This document shows positions 1 to 7,585 of a DNA stretch of 37,030 nucleotides, in pieces; position 1 is the stretch's first letter, and each line of letters begins with the position of its first letter. The stretch comes from an uncultured Eubacteriales bacterium (GTDB lineage: Bacteria > Bacillota > Clostridia > Oscillospirales > Oscillospiraceae). Under the pieces are notes generated by a model that saw only the letters and a program-made list of their open reading frames with translations, did not search any database and was not told where the DNA came from. The stretch is taken from assembly GCA_900546485.1 (NCBI GenBank), contig URDK01000019.1, positions 1-37,030 on the forward strand. The letters are read 5' to 3'. The position numbers and the translations under genes were made by a program.

Positions 1-2
1 TC

Positions 3-197
3 ATTTCCGCAGCGGCAAACGGCGACACAACCGCCATGTGCGCGATCTTGAAGCATTACGAGGGTTACATAGCGAAACTTTGTACCCGAACGTTGAAAGA
101 CGACGCGGGCAATACTTACTCCTATGTGGACGAAGAAATGCGTAACAGGCTGCAAGTGCGCCTTATTACCCGCACTCTTGCGTTTCATGTAGGCTAA
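3..197 (+). CDS. Helix-turn-helix conjugative transposon-like protein, C-terminal part
   Basis: The reading frame is open from the window edge and encodes 64 residues before TAA; its start lies upstream. The sequence includes AANGDTTAMCAILKHYEGYI and ends with VRLITRTLAFHVG. This matches, from memory, the C-terminal part of the sigma-like HTH proteins of Tn916 and Tn1549 (the Tn916 orf8/orf7 region), which sit near the integration and excision module and regulate transfer or excision genes. The Tyr, Lys and Leu pattern (YIAKLCTRTL, then DEEMRNRLQ) is typical of that family. A long hairpin begins 7 bases after the stop. Partial at the 5' side. Confidence 0.8.
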   Translation: MSAAANGDTTAMCAILKHYEGYIAKLCTRTLKDDAGNTYSYVDEEMRNRLQVRLITRTLAFHVG

Positions 198-204
198 CTC
201 TTTA

Positions 205-253
205 AGCCCATGCGGGGAGCGTATACCCCTTTCCACGCTTCCCGTTATGGGCT
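205..253 (+). terminator. Long hairpin after the HTH gene, probable terminator
   Basis: Left arm 205-222 and right arm 235-253 pair through AGCCCAT/ATGGGCT and CGGGGAGCGT/ACGCTTCCCG, with one G-U wobble, a small internal bulge and a 12-base loop. It is followed by GTTTGTCGTT, so the U tract is imperfect. It may terminate the upstream operon or attenuate the downstream region. Confidence 0.6.
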
Positions 254-660
254 GTTTGTCGTTCCGCAAAAGCATATCGGAAACGGTATGTTTTTACAGG
301 CTGACAAAGCCTTATTGTTCCTTGACAAAGAAAGCCTTCGGGCAGAATAAGGCAGACGGATACAATTTGTCTGTGTGGAGCCGGTCGGCCGGTGCGCCAT
401 GACCCTGTTGCAAGTCCGCAGGACGGGACCCCTACCAAACAGGTGAGCGACAAAACCAGGCCGCAAAACAGGTGTGGCAACCTGTGGGCGAGGATACGCA
501 GACAGGATAATGAGACTCCCGCGTTGAACGCCCTCAAAGCATTGCGCGGCGCACCCATCAGCATGGGCCGGGGTGAGATTCCCGTGGAGCTGCGGCCAGC
601 AGCCGTCCGTTTTCTGCCTCTTTTATGGTTTTAATGAAATGGCATGAAAGGGGCCTTATT
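254..660 (+). other. Hairpin-rich region without a convincing gene; possible structured RNA
   Basis: No reading frame here looks like a known protein, and the open frames on both strands have no good ribosome-binding site. Several short perfect hairpins are packed between about 410 and 605: GTCC/GGAC (414-424), ACAGGT/ACCTGT (468-485), GCGT/ACGC (521-531), CCCAT/ATGGG (554-567), CGGG/CCCG (569-584) and GCTGC/GCAGC (589-603). The last three are almost contiguous. The end of the region carries the RBS-like AAAGGGG for the small gene at 661. The density suggests a folded transcript or leader, but this is an inference from arm pairing only. Confidence 0.4.
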
Positions 661-834
661 ATGCAGAAAATTCAATCTGAAAATAAATATGCCCCGCCTA
701 TGCGGAGCAAAAAGAAGATCGGCAACACGACCTTTATCGTCAATTCTTTTTTCCCTCAAACGGGAAATCAGACGATAGCCTCCAAACTGGAGAACCTGAT
801 AAAAGCCGATGTTCAGAAACAAACTGTGACTTGA
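661..834 (+). CDS. tnpW: Transposon-encoded protein TnpW family
   Basis: A 57-residue protein with ATG at 661, preceded by AAAGGGG about 6 bases upstream; an earlier in-frame ATG at 625 has no such site. The core, KKKIGNTTFIVNSFFPQTGN followed by QTIASKLENLI, matches the TnpW family of Tn4451 and related conjugative elements: a basic stretch, a short beta-like segment, then a helix with a charged end. TnpW proteins are small, of unknown role, and usually lie directly upstream of the large serine recombinase, as here (recombinase starts 91 bases downstream). A role as accessory or directionality factor would be a guess. Confidence 0.8.
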   Translation: MQKIQSENKYAPPMRSKKKIGNTTFIVNSFFPQTGNQTIASKLENLIKADVQKQTVT

Positions 835-849
835 AAACCTCTTAACAGG

Positions 850-892
850 CAGACAGGGAAAAGAAAGCGCGGTATAATGAAGTTGGACTTCA
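850..892 (+). promoter_or_regulatory. Recombinase promoter with inverted repeat at the start site
   Basis: A consensus -10 box TATAAT lies at 873-878, with CAGACA (four of six matches to TTGACA) 17 bases upstream at 850-855. The inverted repeat TGAAGT-TGG-ACTTCA (878-892) overlaps the end of the -10 box and the expected start site. This is the geometry of a repressor operator. AGGAGG follows at 915-920 in front of the recombinase ATG at 926. Confidence 0.6.
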
Positions 893-925
893 ATATCGTG
901 TTTGACTGCCAGATAGGAGGTATTT

Positions 926-2608
926 ATGTATTATCAGTCAAACACCGCTGCCGCGCTTCAATTCCCTTACACGGCTATGAGCTCCGAAGAACTTACAGCT
1001 TTGTATTGTCGCTTATCCCGTGATGATGAATTGCAGGGTGACAGCAATAGCATTGTAAACCAGAAAAAAATCCTGGAAAAGTATGCCCGTGAGCATGGAT
1101 ACAGCAATTTCAAATTCTATGTTGATGATGGCATCTCAGGTACGACCTTCAACCGCCCAGGCTTTCAGCAGATGATTGCAGACATTGAGGCTGGCCTTGT
1201 CAAGAGGGTCATCATCAAGGATATGTCACGTTTCGGACGTGATTATCTGCAAGTCGGCATGTATACGGAAATCATGTTTCCCGAACATGATATTCACTTT
1301 ATTGCGGTGAATGATGGTGTGGACAGCACTCAGGGTGACAACGAGTTTATGCCCTTCCGCAATATCATCAATGAATGGTACGCTAAAGACACCAGCAAAA
1401 AAATCCGTGCCGTTATGAAAGTGAAAGGCAATGCAGGAGAACATTTGACTGTTTTGCCTCCGTATGGATACATGAAATCGTCTGATGACAAAAAGCAATG
1501 GGTGAAGGATGAAGAAGCCGCCCAGGTAGTTTATGAAATTGGTCTCTATATCATGGATGGTTTGGGACCCTCGCAGATTGCAAGAAAACTGACGGAAAGA
1601 AAAATTCTTACTCCGGCTGCTTACTATGCGAGCAAGGGCAGAACAACCAATGTCACAAAGAAAGGTTCTCCTTACGCTTGGGATTCTTCTACGATTGCCG
1701 ACATCATGGACCGCTGGCGTGAATACCTGGGGCACACAGTTAATTTCAAAACCCGTAAAAAATCCTACAAGAGTAAAAAGACCTTGCACAATCCAGAAAG
1801 CGAATGGAAGATTTTTGATAATACCCACGAAGCCATCTGGACGGAGGCGATTGCCGATGCAGCAAGGCTCGCAAGGCAGACGCGGCGCCGACCCACAAAG
1901 ATGGGAGAAATGGGTATGTTCTCCGGCATGATGTTCTGTGCCGACTGCGGCTCCATTATGTACCAATGCAGGGCAACCAATTTCCGGCGCGATCAGGAAT
2001 ACTATCTGTGTTCCGGCTATCGGAAAAGCCGTGATGTATGTGGGCAGACACATTCTATCCGAACTGTTATCCTGGAAGAATTGGTTCTGCAAAATCTGCG
2101 CGAGATCGTTTCCTTCGCATCACAGCGCAAAGACGATTTTGTGAAGATGGTCATGGATGCGGATATGCGCCAACGTAACCAAGATTTGGCAAAACGGCAG
2201 AAAACATTGGCCGATGCCGAAAAGCGGATTGCAGAGCTGGACACCATTTTCAAGCGGCTCTACGAAGATACTATTTCGGGAAAACTTTCTGACGAGCGTT
2301 TTCAAAAGCTCTCTACCGATTACGAGAAAGAGCAGCATCAGCTTCAAGATGTAGCGGCTGCTCTCCGTGATGAAATCGAAGCAGAGGAACAAAAAAGCGC
2401 CAATGTGGAAAGGTTTCTCTCCGTTGTAGAACGGTATACGGAAATTCCTGAATTAACCCCATGTATCTTACATGAGTTTGTCGAGAAGATCGTTGTCCAT
2501 GCCGCCAGCGATCCAAAGGGCAAGAACCGCACCCAGGAAATTGACATCTACTATAAGGGCATTGGAGCCCTGGAAGTATCGAAAGTTACTTCATCAAGGC
2601 AAGAATGA
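926..2608 (+). CDS. Large serine recombinase (TnpX-like) of the conjugative element
   Basis: A 560-residue site-specific recombinase expected to excise and integrate the element. ATG at 926 follows AGGAGG at 915-920. The resolvase-type catalytic domain spans about residues 24-170, with the nucleophile Ser31 in YCRLSRDDE, conserved arginines nearby, and the motif DMSRFGRDYLQVGMY. A recombinase (DNA-binding) domain follows at about 180-300. A zinc-ribbon segment starts near residue 335 (FCADCG, then LCSGY and VCGQTHSIR). A charged coiled-coil at about 400-480 and a C-terminal DUF4368-like part (LHEFVEKIVVH) complete it. Length and order fit intact TnpX/Tn5397-type enzymes. It is the last gene of the element and reads toward mreB. 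Codon use is AT-richer than the chromosome. Confidence 0.95.
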   Translation: MYYQSNTAAALQFPYTAMSSEELTALYCRLSRDDELQGDSNSIVNQKKILEKYAREHGYSNFKFYVDDGISGTTFNRPGFQQMIADIEAGLVKRVIIKDMSRFGRDYLQVGMYTEIMFPEHDIHFIAVNDGVDSTQGDNEFMPFRNIINEWYAKDTSKKIRAVMKVKGNAGEHLTVLPPYGYMKSSDDKKQWVKDEEAAQVVYEIGLYIMDGLGPSQIARKLTERKILTPAAYYASKGRTTNVTKKGSPYAWDSSTIADIMDRWREYLGHTVNFKTRKKSYKSKKTLHNPESEWKIFDNTHEAIWTEAIADAARLARQTRRRPTKMGEMGMFSGMMFCADCGSIMYQCRATNFRRDQEYYLCSGYRKSRDVCGQTHSIRTVILEELVLQNLREIVSFASQRKDDFVKMVMDADMRQRNQDLAKRQKTLADAEKRIAELDTIFKRLYEDTISGKLSDERFQKLSTDYEKEQHQLQDVAAALRDEIEAEEQKSANVERFLSVVERYTEIPELTPCILHEFVEKIVVHAASDPKGKNRTQEIDIYYKGIGALEVSKVTSSRQE

Positions 2609-2611
2609 GAA

Positions 2612-2646
2612 AAACGGCATAGCCGAAGCTATACCGTTTCTCTCTT
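2612..2646 (+). terminator. Terminator after the recombinase
   Basis: Arms AAACGGCATAGC (2612-2623) and GCTATACCGTTT (2628-2639) pair with one mismatch around the loop CGAA, followed by CTCTCTT. It starts 4 bases after the recombinase stop. It would shield mreB, which converges from the other side. Confidence 0.7.
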
Positions 2647-2703
2647 GCCCCACGATGTTTTCTTATCGGGAGGCACCTTTCGCGGGTCCCCGCCTTTTGC
2701 TTT

Positions 2704-3735
2704 TCAGTTTTGCAGCTGGCGCTTGCGGGCAAAGTTCACCATGCCCTCGGGGAGCTCGTTGAGCCTCAGGAGCATCTTGCCCGCGCCGTAGGCGGCGCAG
2801 GAGATAGGGTCGTCCACGACCACCGTGCGAAGCTTGGTGTCGTGCTCGACGAGCATGTCTATGCCGTAGATGAGGCTGCCACCGCCGGACATGACTATGC
2901 CGTTTTGCGAGATGTCCGCCACCAGCTCGGGCGGTGTGCGCTCGAGGACGTAGTGGATGCTCTCGAGTATCTCGCGCGCGGGCTCGAGCAGGACCTCGGC
3001 CAGCTCCGTGGAGCTGAGCTTGACCATCTTGGGCAGGCCCGTGACCAGGTCGCGGCCCTTTACCTCCTCGATGCCGACCTCGGGCTTCGGCACGACGCAG
3101 CCTATGTTTATCTTGACCTCCTCGGCCGTCTTGGCGCCGATGAGGACGTTGTAGCGCCGCCGGACGTAGCGGATGATGGCGTCGTCAAAGCTGCCGCCCG
3201 CGACCTTTATGGACTCGCACTCGGCCACGCCGCCGAGGGAGACGACCGCCGTCTCCGTCGTGCCGCCGCCGATGTCGATTATGAGGTGGCCGTCCGGCTT
3301 CGATACGTCTATGCCCGCGCCGTAGGCCGTAGCGACCGCGCTCTCGACGAGGTAGACCTTGCGCGCACCGGCCTCGACAACAGCGTCTATGACCGCGCGC
3401 TCCTCAACGCCCGTTATGCTGCCGGGGACGCAGACGAGCACCCTCGGCTTGAAGAGGCTGAAGCTCGTGACACGGCCGATGAGCTCCTTGAGCATGGCGA
3501 CAGTCATGTCGTAGTCCGAGATGACGCCGTCCATTATGGGCTGTATGGGCACTATGCTCGCAGGCGTACGGCCCAGCATCTTCTGCGCCTCGTGGCCCAC
3601 CTTCAGCAGGCGGCCCGTGAACTTGTCCACGGCCACGATAGTCGGCTCACGTATCTGCACGCCCTTGCCCCTTGAATAGAGCAGTACGCCTGTGGTTCCC
3701 ATATCGAGGGCTATATCCCTTTCAAATATCAGCAT
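2704..3735 (-). CDS. mreB: MreB/Mbl-type rod-shape actin homologue
   Basis: A 343-residue actin-fold ATPase that forms membrane-bound filaments and guides cell-wall synthesis. The phosphate-1 loop is near residues 8-20 (ALDMGTTGVLLYSRGKGV), the phosphate-2 loop is LIIDIGGGTTETAVVSLGG near 150-170, and the adenosine motif MSGGGSLIYGIDMLV is near 285-300. Length is normal for MreB. ATG at 3735 is preceded by AAAGGTG. It is the last gene of a minus-strand cluster after recD2 and comF. No mreC or mreD lies beside it, so it may be the separate Mbl-like copy. The conjugative element ends just beyond its stop without disrupting it. Confidence 0.93.
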   Translation of the reverse strand: MLIFERDIALDMGTTGVLLYSRGKGVQIREPTIVAVDKFTGRLLKVGHEAQKMLGRTPASIVPIQPIMDGVISDYDMTVAMLKELIGRVTSFSLFKPRVLVCVPGSITGVEERAVIDAVVEAGARKVYLVESAVATAYGAGIDVSKPDGHLIIDIGGGTTETAVVSLGGVAECESIKVAGGSFDDAIIRYVRRRYNVLIGAKTAEEVKINIGCVVPKPEVGIEEVKGRDLVTGLPKMVKLSSTELAEVLLEPAREILESIHYVLERTPPELVADISQNGIVMSGGGSLIYGIDMLVEHDTKLRTVVVDDPISCAAYGAGKMLLRLNELPEGMVNFARKRQLQN

Positions 3736-3814
3736 AGCTTTAGCACCTTTCCAGTCTTAGCGCGGGCAGCCGCCACACGGGGCGGGTCAGGATCATGCCG
3801 CCAGCGCTACCGTA

Positions 3815-3845
3815 ATCATACACCACTCCGTGCCGGTTTAGTCAA
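3815..3845 (-). promoter_or_regulatory. Possible mreB promoter
   Basis: On the minus strand TTGACT (3840-3845, overlapping the comF stop) and TATGAT (3815-3820) are separated by 19 bases. The boxes are good but the spacing is long, so mreB may also be read through from comF. Confidence 0.4.
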
Positions 3846-4500
3846 CCCTTGCGAGGGCCGCGCACACAACGCTCTCCGCGCCTGCGAGGCCCAGCGTCCG
3901 GGCACATTCCGAAACCGTAGCGCCGGTCGTGACGATGTCGTCGATGAGAAGTATCCTGCGGCCCTCGACCAGCTCAGGGTCGATGACCTCGTATGCGCCG
4001 GAGATGTTCGCCCGGCGCTTTTCAATGCTGCCCGTAGCCGACTGCGGGGCAACGTCCTTGCGCTTGCGCAGCGTCTCCACCGCCACGTCGCCCAGCTCCA
4101 GCGCTGCGGCCATGGCGATGAGCATGGCCTGGTCGTAGCCGCGCTCGCGCAGTCTCTGGCTCGAGAGCGGCACCCATGAGATGAGGTCGTACTCGCCGCG
4201 GAGCCTCTCGGCTATGCATCCGGCGACAAGCCGGCCGAACACGCCTGCATAGGCCGTGACGCCCTGGAACTTGTACCTGTGCAGCGCCTCGCGCACCGTA
4301 CCCTCGTACTTCAAGGGCGCGACGCAGGCCGCGACAAAGTCCGTGCCCGCGCGCTCCGAGGGCGGCGTGTAGGGCAAATTCCTCTCGCACTCGGCGCACA
4401 TACCGCTCTCTCCCCGCTTGAGGAGCCTGCGGCAGAACGCACAGCGAGGCGGAAAGATGATGTCCAGTATCCCGCTTTTCGACTTCGGCACGGCAATCAC
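3838..4500 (-). CDS. comF: ComF family protein (phosphoribosyltransferase-like)
   Basis: A 220-residue ComF-type protein, required for DNA uptake in competent bacteria and probably acting on incoming single-stranded DNA. The N-terminal zinc motif has CAFC near residue 19 and CAEC near 34. The C-terminal phosphoribosyltransferase domain holds the PRPP loop ILLIDDIVTTGATV near 185-198. The start is GTG at 4500, but the SD AAGGAG is only a few bases away; GTG at 4491 (217 residues) is an alternative with longer spacing. It begins 10 bases after the recD2 stop, so the two are co-transcribed. A DNA-processing role next to the RecD2 helicase is consistent. Confidence 0.92.
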   Translation of the reverse strand: MIAVPKSKSGILDIIFPPRCAFCRRLLKRGESGMCAECERNLPYTPPSERAGTDFVAACVAPLKYEGTVREALHRYKFQGVTAYAGVFGRLVAGCIAERLRGEYDLISWVPLSSQRLRERGYDQAMLIAMAAALELGDVAVETLRKRKDVAPQSATGSIEKRRANISGAYEVIDPELVEGRRILLIDDIVTTGATVSECARTLGLAGAESVVCAALARVD

Positions 4501-4510
4501 GTCTCCTTTT

Positions 4511-6733
4511 CTATATTTCAGAGCTCAGCCTTATCCTAAGGCCGCTGTACCGCCTCGATTGAACGTGGTTGTCTATCATCCTGTACGCCGTCTCGACCTC
4601 GCCGACGGCTATGAGCAGCTCGCGTGAGCGCGTCACCGCGGTGTAAAGCACTCCGCGGGTGAGCAGCCTCGGCGCCGCCTGGGCCAGCGCGAGCACGACG
4701 GCCCTGTATTCGCTGCCCTGTGACTTGTGCACGGTCATCGCCCAGGCGTGCTCGAGCTGCATGAGCTGCTCAAAGCTCAGCGCCGCGACGCGGCCGTCAA
4801 AGTCCACCGTCAGCGTCTCGTTTTCGATGTCGATGCCGAGTATGTAGCCAATGTCGCCATTATAGATGCCGCAGCCGGCCTCCGCCGGGGCACCCTCACG
4901 GCTCCTGTGCCAGATTATATCATAGTTATTCCGGATTTGCATCACCCTGTCGCCCTCGCGGAAGGTGACTTCGCCGAAAATTTTCTCATTTTTGCCCTTC
5001 GCAGGCGGGTTGAGCGCCGCCTGGAGCCGCCGGTTGAGCTGTACGGAACCCAGCTCGCCCTTTCTCGTGGGCGTGAGCACCTGTATCTCCTCCGGCGCGA
5101 TGCCCATGCGCTTTGGCAGGCGCTCCGAGCAGAGCTCGACTATCGTGTCCGCCGCGCGGGCCGTGTCCGTGCGGCTGAGCAGAAAGAGGTCGCCCGAGTT
5201 TTTGCGGAAGTCCGGGTGCTCTCCCCTGTTTATCTCGTGCGCACAGCGGACTATGCGGCTGCCCTCGGCCTGGCGGAAGATCTCCGTCAGCCTGACCGCC
5301 GGTATCGCCCCCGAGCGCAGTATGTCCGAGAACACCCGCCCCGGCCCCACGCTGGGAAGCTGGTCGGCGTCGCCCACGAGTATCAGCCGGCAATCCTCCG
5401 GCAGAGCGGCCAGTAGAGCGCGCATAAGCGTTATGTCAACCATTGAGCACTCGTCGAGCACCACCGCGCCGCAGTCGAGCGGCTCGTCCTCGTCATGGGC
5501 AAACACCACGTCCTCGCCCTCGGGGGCGAAGGCGGCGCCGAGCAGGCGGTGGATGGTCGCGGCCTCGCGGCCGGTGAGCTCCGACATGCGCTTTGCGGCG
5601 CGTCCGGTCGGCGCGGTGAGCAGCGTCTCTATGCCCATGGCATCGTACATGGCAAGAATGCCGCGCAGCGAGGTGGTCTTGCCTGTGCCGGGGCCGCCGG
5701 TGAGGGCCATGACCCGGCATCGCGCCGCGAGGCTCAGCGCCTCTCGCTGCAGCGGGGCGTAGGTCATGCCGCTCTCGGCCTCGGTGCGCTCCACCAGGCG
5801 GCGCGTTGCCTCATCCTCGGGTCTGGGGGCCTTGGCGAGGTTTTTGAGCTTTTCCGCGACATAGGTCTCGGCCTCGTAGAGCTCGGCAAGATAGCAGGCG
5901 TCGCGGCCCGCGAGCGGCGCGCGCGTGATGATGCCCTGCTCAGCAAGAGCGGCTATCGCGTCCTCCACCAGCTGCGGCTCAGCGTTTATGAACTGCGCCG
6001 TGGCCGCTGTGAGCTTGTCCGCCGGGATAAAGCAGTGGCCGTTCCCGGCGTTGTGCCTCAGCTCAAAGATCACGGCGGCGCGGACACGGTTCGGGTCGTC
6101 CGACTCGCAGCCGAGGTCGAAGGCCAGGTGATCTGCCTCCGCAAAGGAGCCGCCTATGTGCGGCGCGGAGATTATGTAGGGGTCGCCGCCGATCACGTCC
6201 ATGGCATCCTCGCCGTAGAACCTGTAGAGGCGGACGGCCAGCAGCGGACGCAGGCTGTGGCCGCAGAGGAACTCCATCAGCCGCCGCATCCCCGCCTGGC
6301 GGCGGAAGTCTGCGGATATACGCTGGGCCTTTTCCCGGCTTATTCCGCGTATCTCGGAGAGCTGCTCCGGATGGTTTTCCAGCACCTCCAGCGTCTTTTC
6401 GCCGAAGCGGTCGACTATCAGCGTGGCGGTTGCGGGGCCTATGCCCTTTACGGCGCGGCCCGCGAGGTAGGTGTAGATGGCCTCCGTAGTCCCGGGCAGG
6501 CTCCGCTCCGCGTATTCCGCCTTGAACTGCCGACCGTGGTTGGGGTGGGTCATCCACTCGCCGAAGGCATGCAGCTCCTCGCCGGGACAGGCCGAGGGCA
6601 GAGTTCCAACCACGGTCGTGACCCCGCCGTCGAGCGTATCCAGCCGGAGCACGGTGTAGCCGTTCTCCTCGTTGGCGTAGATGACGCTTATGACCCGGCC
6701 CGAGAGCTCGTTTAATTCTTCGCGTTCGTCCAT
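4511..6733 (-). CDS. recD2: RecD2-type ATP-dependent DNA helicase
   Basis: A 740-residue 5'-3' SF1 helicase of the RecD2 (RecD/TraA-like) class found in bacteria without RecBC. An N-terminal OB-like part is followed by helix-hairpin-helix repeats near residues 95-145 (VKGIGPATATLIV and IRGISREKAQRI). Walker A is GGPGTGKTT near 344-352, Walker B is VVLDECSMVD, motif III is VGDADQLPSVGPG, and the C-terminal UvrD-like motif is TVHKSQGSEY near 668. ATG at 6733 is chosen because GGGGAAG precedes it; ATG at 6748 has no site. It overlaps the upstream small gene by 22 bases, implying translational coupling. Expected role: replication-linked DNA repair or mismatch tolerance. Confidence 0.95.
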   Translation of the reverse strand: MDEREELNELSGRVISVIYANEENGYTVLRLDTLDGGVTTVVGTLPSACPGEELHAFGEWMTHPNHGRQFKAEYAERSLPGTTEAIYTYLAGRAVKGIGPATATLIVDRFGEKTLEVLENHPEQLSEIRGISREKAQRISADFRRQAGMRRLMEFLCGHSLRPLLAVRLYRFYGEDAMDVIGGDPYIISAPHIGGSFAEADHLAFDLGCESDDPNRVRAAVIFELRHNAGNGHCFIPADKLTAATAQFINAEPQLVEDAIAALAEQGIITRAPLAGRDACYLAELYEAETYVAEKLKNLAKAPRPEDEATRRLVERTEAESGMTYAPLQREALSLAARCRVMALTGGPGTGKTTSLRGILAMYDAMGIETLLTAPTGRAAKRMSELTGREAATIHRLLGAAFAPEGEDVVFAHDEDEPLDCGAVVLDECSMVDITLMRALLAALPEDCRLILVGDADQLPSVGPGRVFSDILRSGAIPAVRLTEIFRQAEGSRIVRCAHEINRGEHPDFRKNSGDLFLLSRTDTARAADTIVELCSERLPKRMGIAPEEIQVLTPTRKGELGSVQLNRRLQAALNPPAKGKNEKIFGEVTFREGDRVMQIRNNYDIIWHRSREGAPAEAGCGIYNGDIGYILGIDIENETLTVDFDGRVAALSFEQLMQLEHAWAMTVHKSQGSEYRAVVLALAQAAPRLLTRGVLYTAVTRSRELLIAVGEVETAYRMIDNHVQSRRYSGLRIRLSSEI

Positions 6734-7044
6734 TCTTCCCCATCCCATCCGATGTCCACGCAGTCCCAGCGCTTTGCAAGCAGCCGGGCGGTCTCGCGCG
6801 TATCATCGTCCATTCCGCAGTCGTCTATGATTATCCGGCCCCTTAACGTGCCGTTTTCCCTGAGCCAGACGAGCGAGCAGAGCGTCTCCTCCAGCCTGGG
6901 CTCCGCGCCGGACACGGCGAGCCTTATCTCCAGGTCCGTCTTCCGCCCGCAGCGCACAGGCAGCAGCAGCGCGCCTTTCAGCGACCACAGGATGAGCACG
7001 ACCATTCCCGCCGCCACAGCGCAGAGCAGTATTTTCCAGAACAC
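6712..7044 (-). CDS. Small membrane-anchored protein, glycosyltransferase-2-like fragment
   Basis: A 110-residue protein not assigned to a named family. GTG at 7044 is chosen because it follows AGGGGG by about 8 bases; an ATG at 7134 lies inside the upstream gene. One hydrophobic helix lies at about residues 3-22, after which the chain should be cytoplasmic. The segment ETLCSLVWLRENG and then RIIIDDCGMDDDTRETARLL resembles the GT-A half of family 2 glycosyltransferases (a VDDGSTDDT-like motif), but acceptor and catalytic parts are missing. It overlaps recD2 by 22 bases and follows the small multidrug export gene by 46. Function unknown; a degenerate or scaffold domain is possible. Confidence 0.6.
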   Translation of the reverse strand: MFWKILLCAVAAGMVVLILWSLKGALLLPVRCGRKTDLEIRLAVSGAEPRLEETLCSLVWLRENGTLRGRIIIDDCGMDDDTRETARLLAKRWDCVDIGWDGEEWTNAKN

Positions 7045-7090
7045 GCCGTCACCCCCTATGTCACAGTCTATGGGGCGACGGCTTTTTTTG

Positions 7091-7585
7091 TTAAGTGAAA
7101 ATCGAGGTGAAGCCGTAAGTGATGCCGGTGACAAGTATGCCGGCTATGAGCACGCCGAGCAGTATGGACGGCAGGGCGTTGCGCAGGCGCATGTTCATCA
7201 CCGCCGCGATGAGCGCGCCCGACCAGGCGCCCGTGCCCGGCAGCGGTATCGCCACAAACAGCGTAAGGGCGAAGAACTGATAGCGGTGTATCTTGTCCCA
7301 TTTGCCCTCAGCCTTGGTCTCAAGTTTCGTTGCCAGGCGGCCGAGCTTTTCGCTTTTCTTCGTCATCCATTTGAATATCGGCCGTATGAACAGGATGATG
7401 AAGGGCACGGGCAGCATATTGCCTATGATGCTGATGCCCATGGCCTCCACATGAGAGAGCCCGAGGCTGACGCCTATGGGTATCGCGCCGCGCAGCTCTA
7501 TGACCGGGATCATGGAGATGATGAAGGTCGCGAGGTATTTCCCCACGTCCGCACCGGTTATGGCCTCAACGATGAAATCTGTCAT
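7091..7585 (-). CDS. Small multidrug export protein family (COG2426-like) membrane protein
   Basis: A 164-residue integral membrane protein with four or five hydrophobic segments. The motif IPVIELRGAIPIGVSLGL near residues 26-43 is the hallmark of this family (PF06695). LPVPFIILFIRP and IPLPGTGAWSGALIAA are further conserved stretches. The family name comes from early annotation and transport of drugs is not established. The ATG at 7585 overlaps the uvrA stop in an ATGA arrangement, so translation is probably coupled. Confidence 0.85.
   Translation of the reverse strand: MTDFIVEAITGADVGKYLATFIISMIPVIELRGAIPIGVSLGLSHVEAMGISIIGNMLPVPFIILFIRPIFKWMTKKSEKLGRLATKLETKAEGKWDKIHRYQFFALTLFVAIPLPGTGAWSGALIAAVMNMRLRNALPSILLGVLIAGILVTGITYGFTSIFT

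Larger units (their letters stand above)
1..2650 (+). mobile_element. Right end of an integrative conjugative element (Tn1549/Tn4451-like), partial
   Basis: The first 2.6 kb carries a Tn916/Tn1549-type regulatory HTH protein, a TnpW-type small protein and a TnpX-like large serine recombinase, in the order usual for the right end of such elements. Base composition and codon use are clearly richer in AT than in the mreB gene that follows. The left end lies outside the window, so the exact attachment site cannot be fixed; it should lie between the recombinase stop (2608) and the mreB stop (2704). Large serine recombinases of the TnpX group are known to recombine at a GA dinucleotide. Several GA steps occur here and the sequence alone does not choose between them. 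Extent at the right edge is approximate. Confidence 0.85.

Noticed and set aside
392..634. 80-codon open frame in the element's gene-free region
   Set aside because: It has no good ribosome-binding site and no family resemblance, and it overlaps the hairpin cluster.
1..2650. Prophage end
   Set aside because: The large serine recombinase could belong to a phage, but TnpW and the Tn916/Tn1549-type HTH protein point to a conjugative element.
2710..3675. Long plus-strand open frame of 321 codons
   Set aside because: It lies antisense to mreB, which has all actin-fold motifs. The frame is a GC-rich codon-bias shadow with no recognisable domain.
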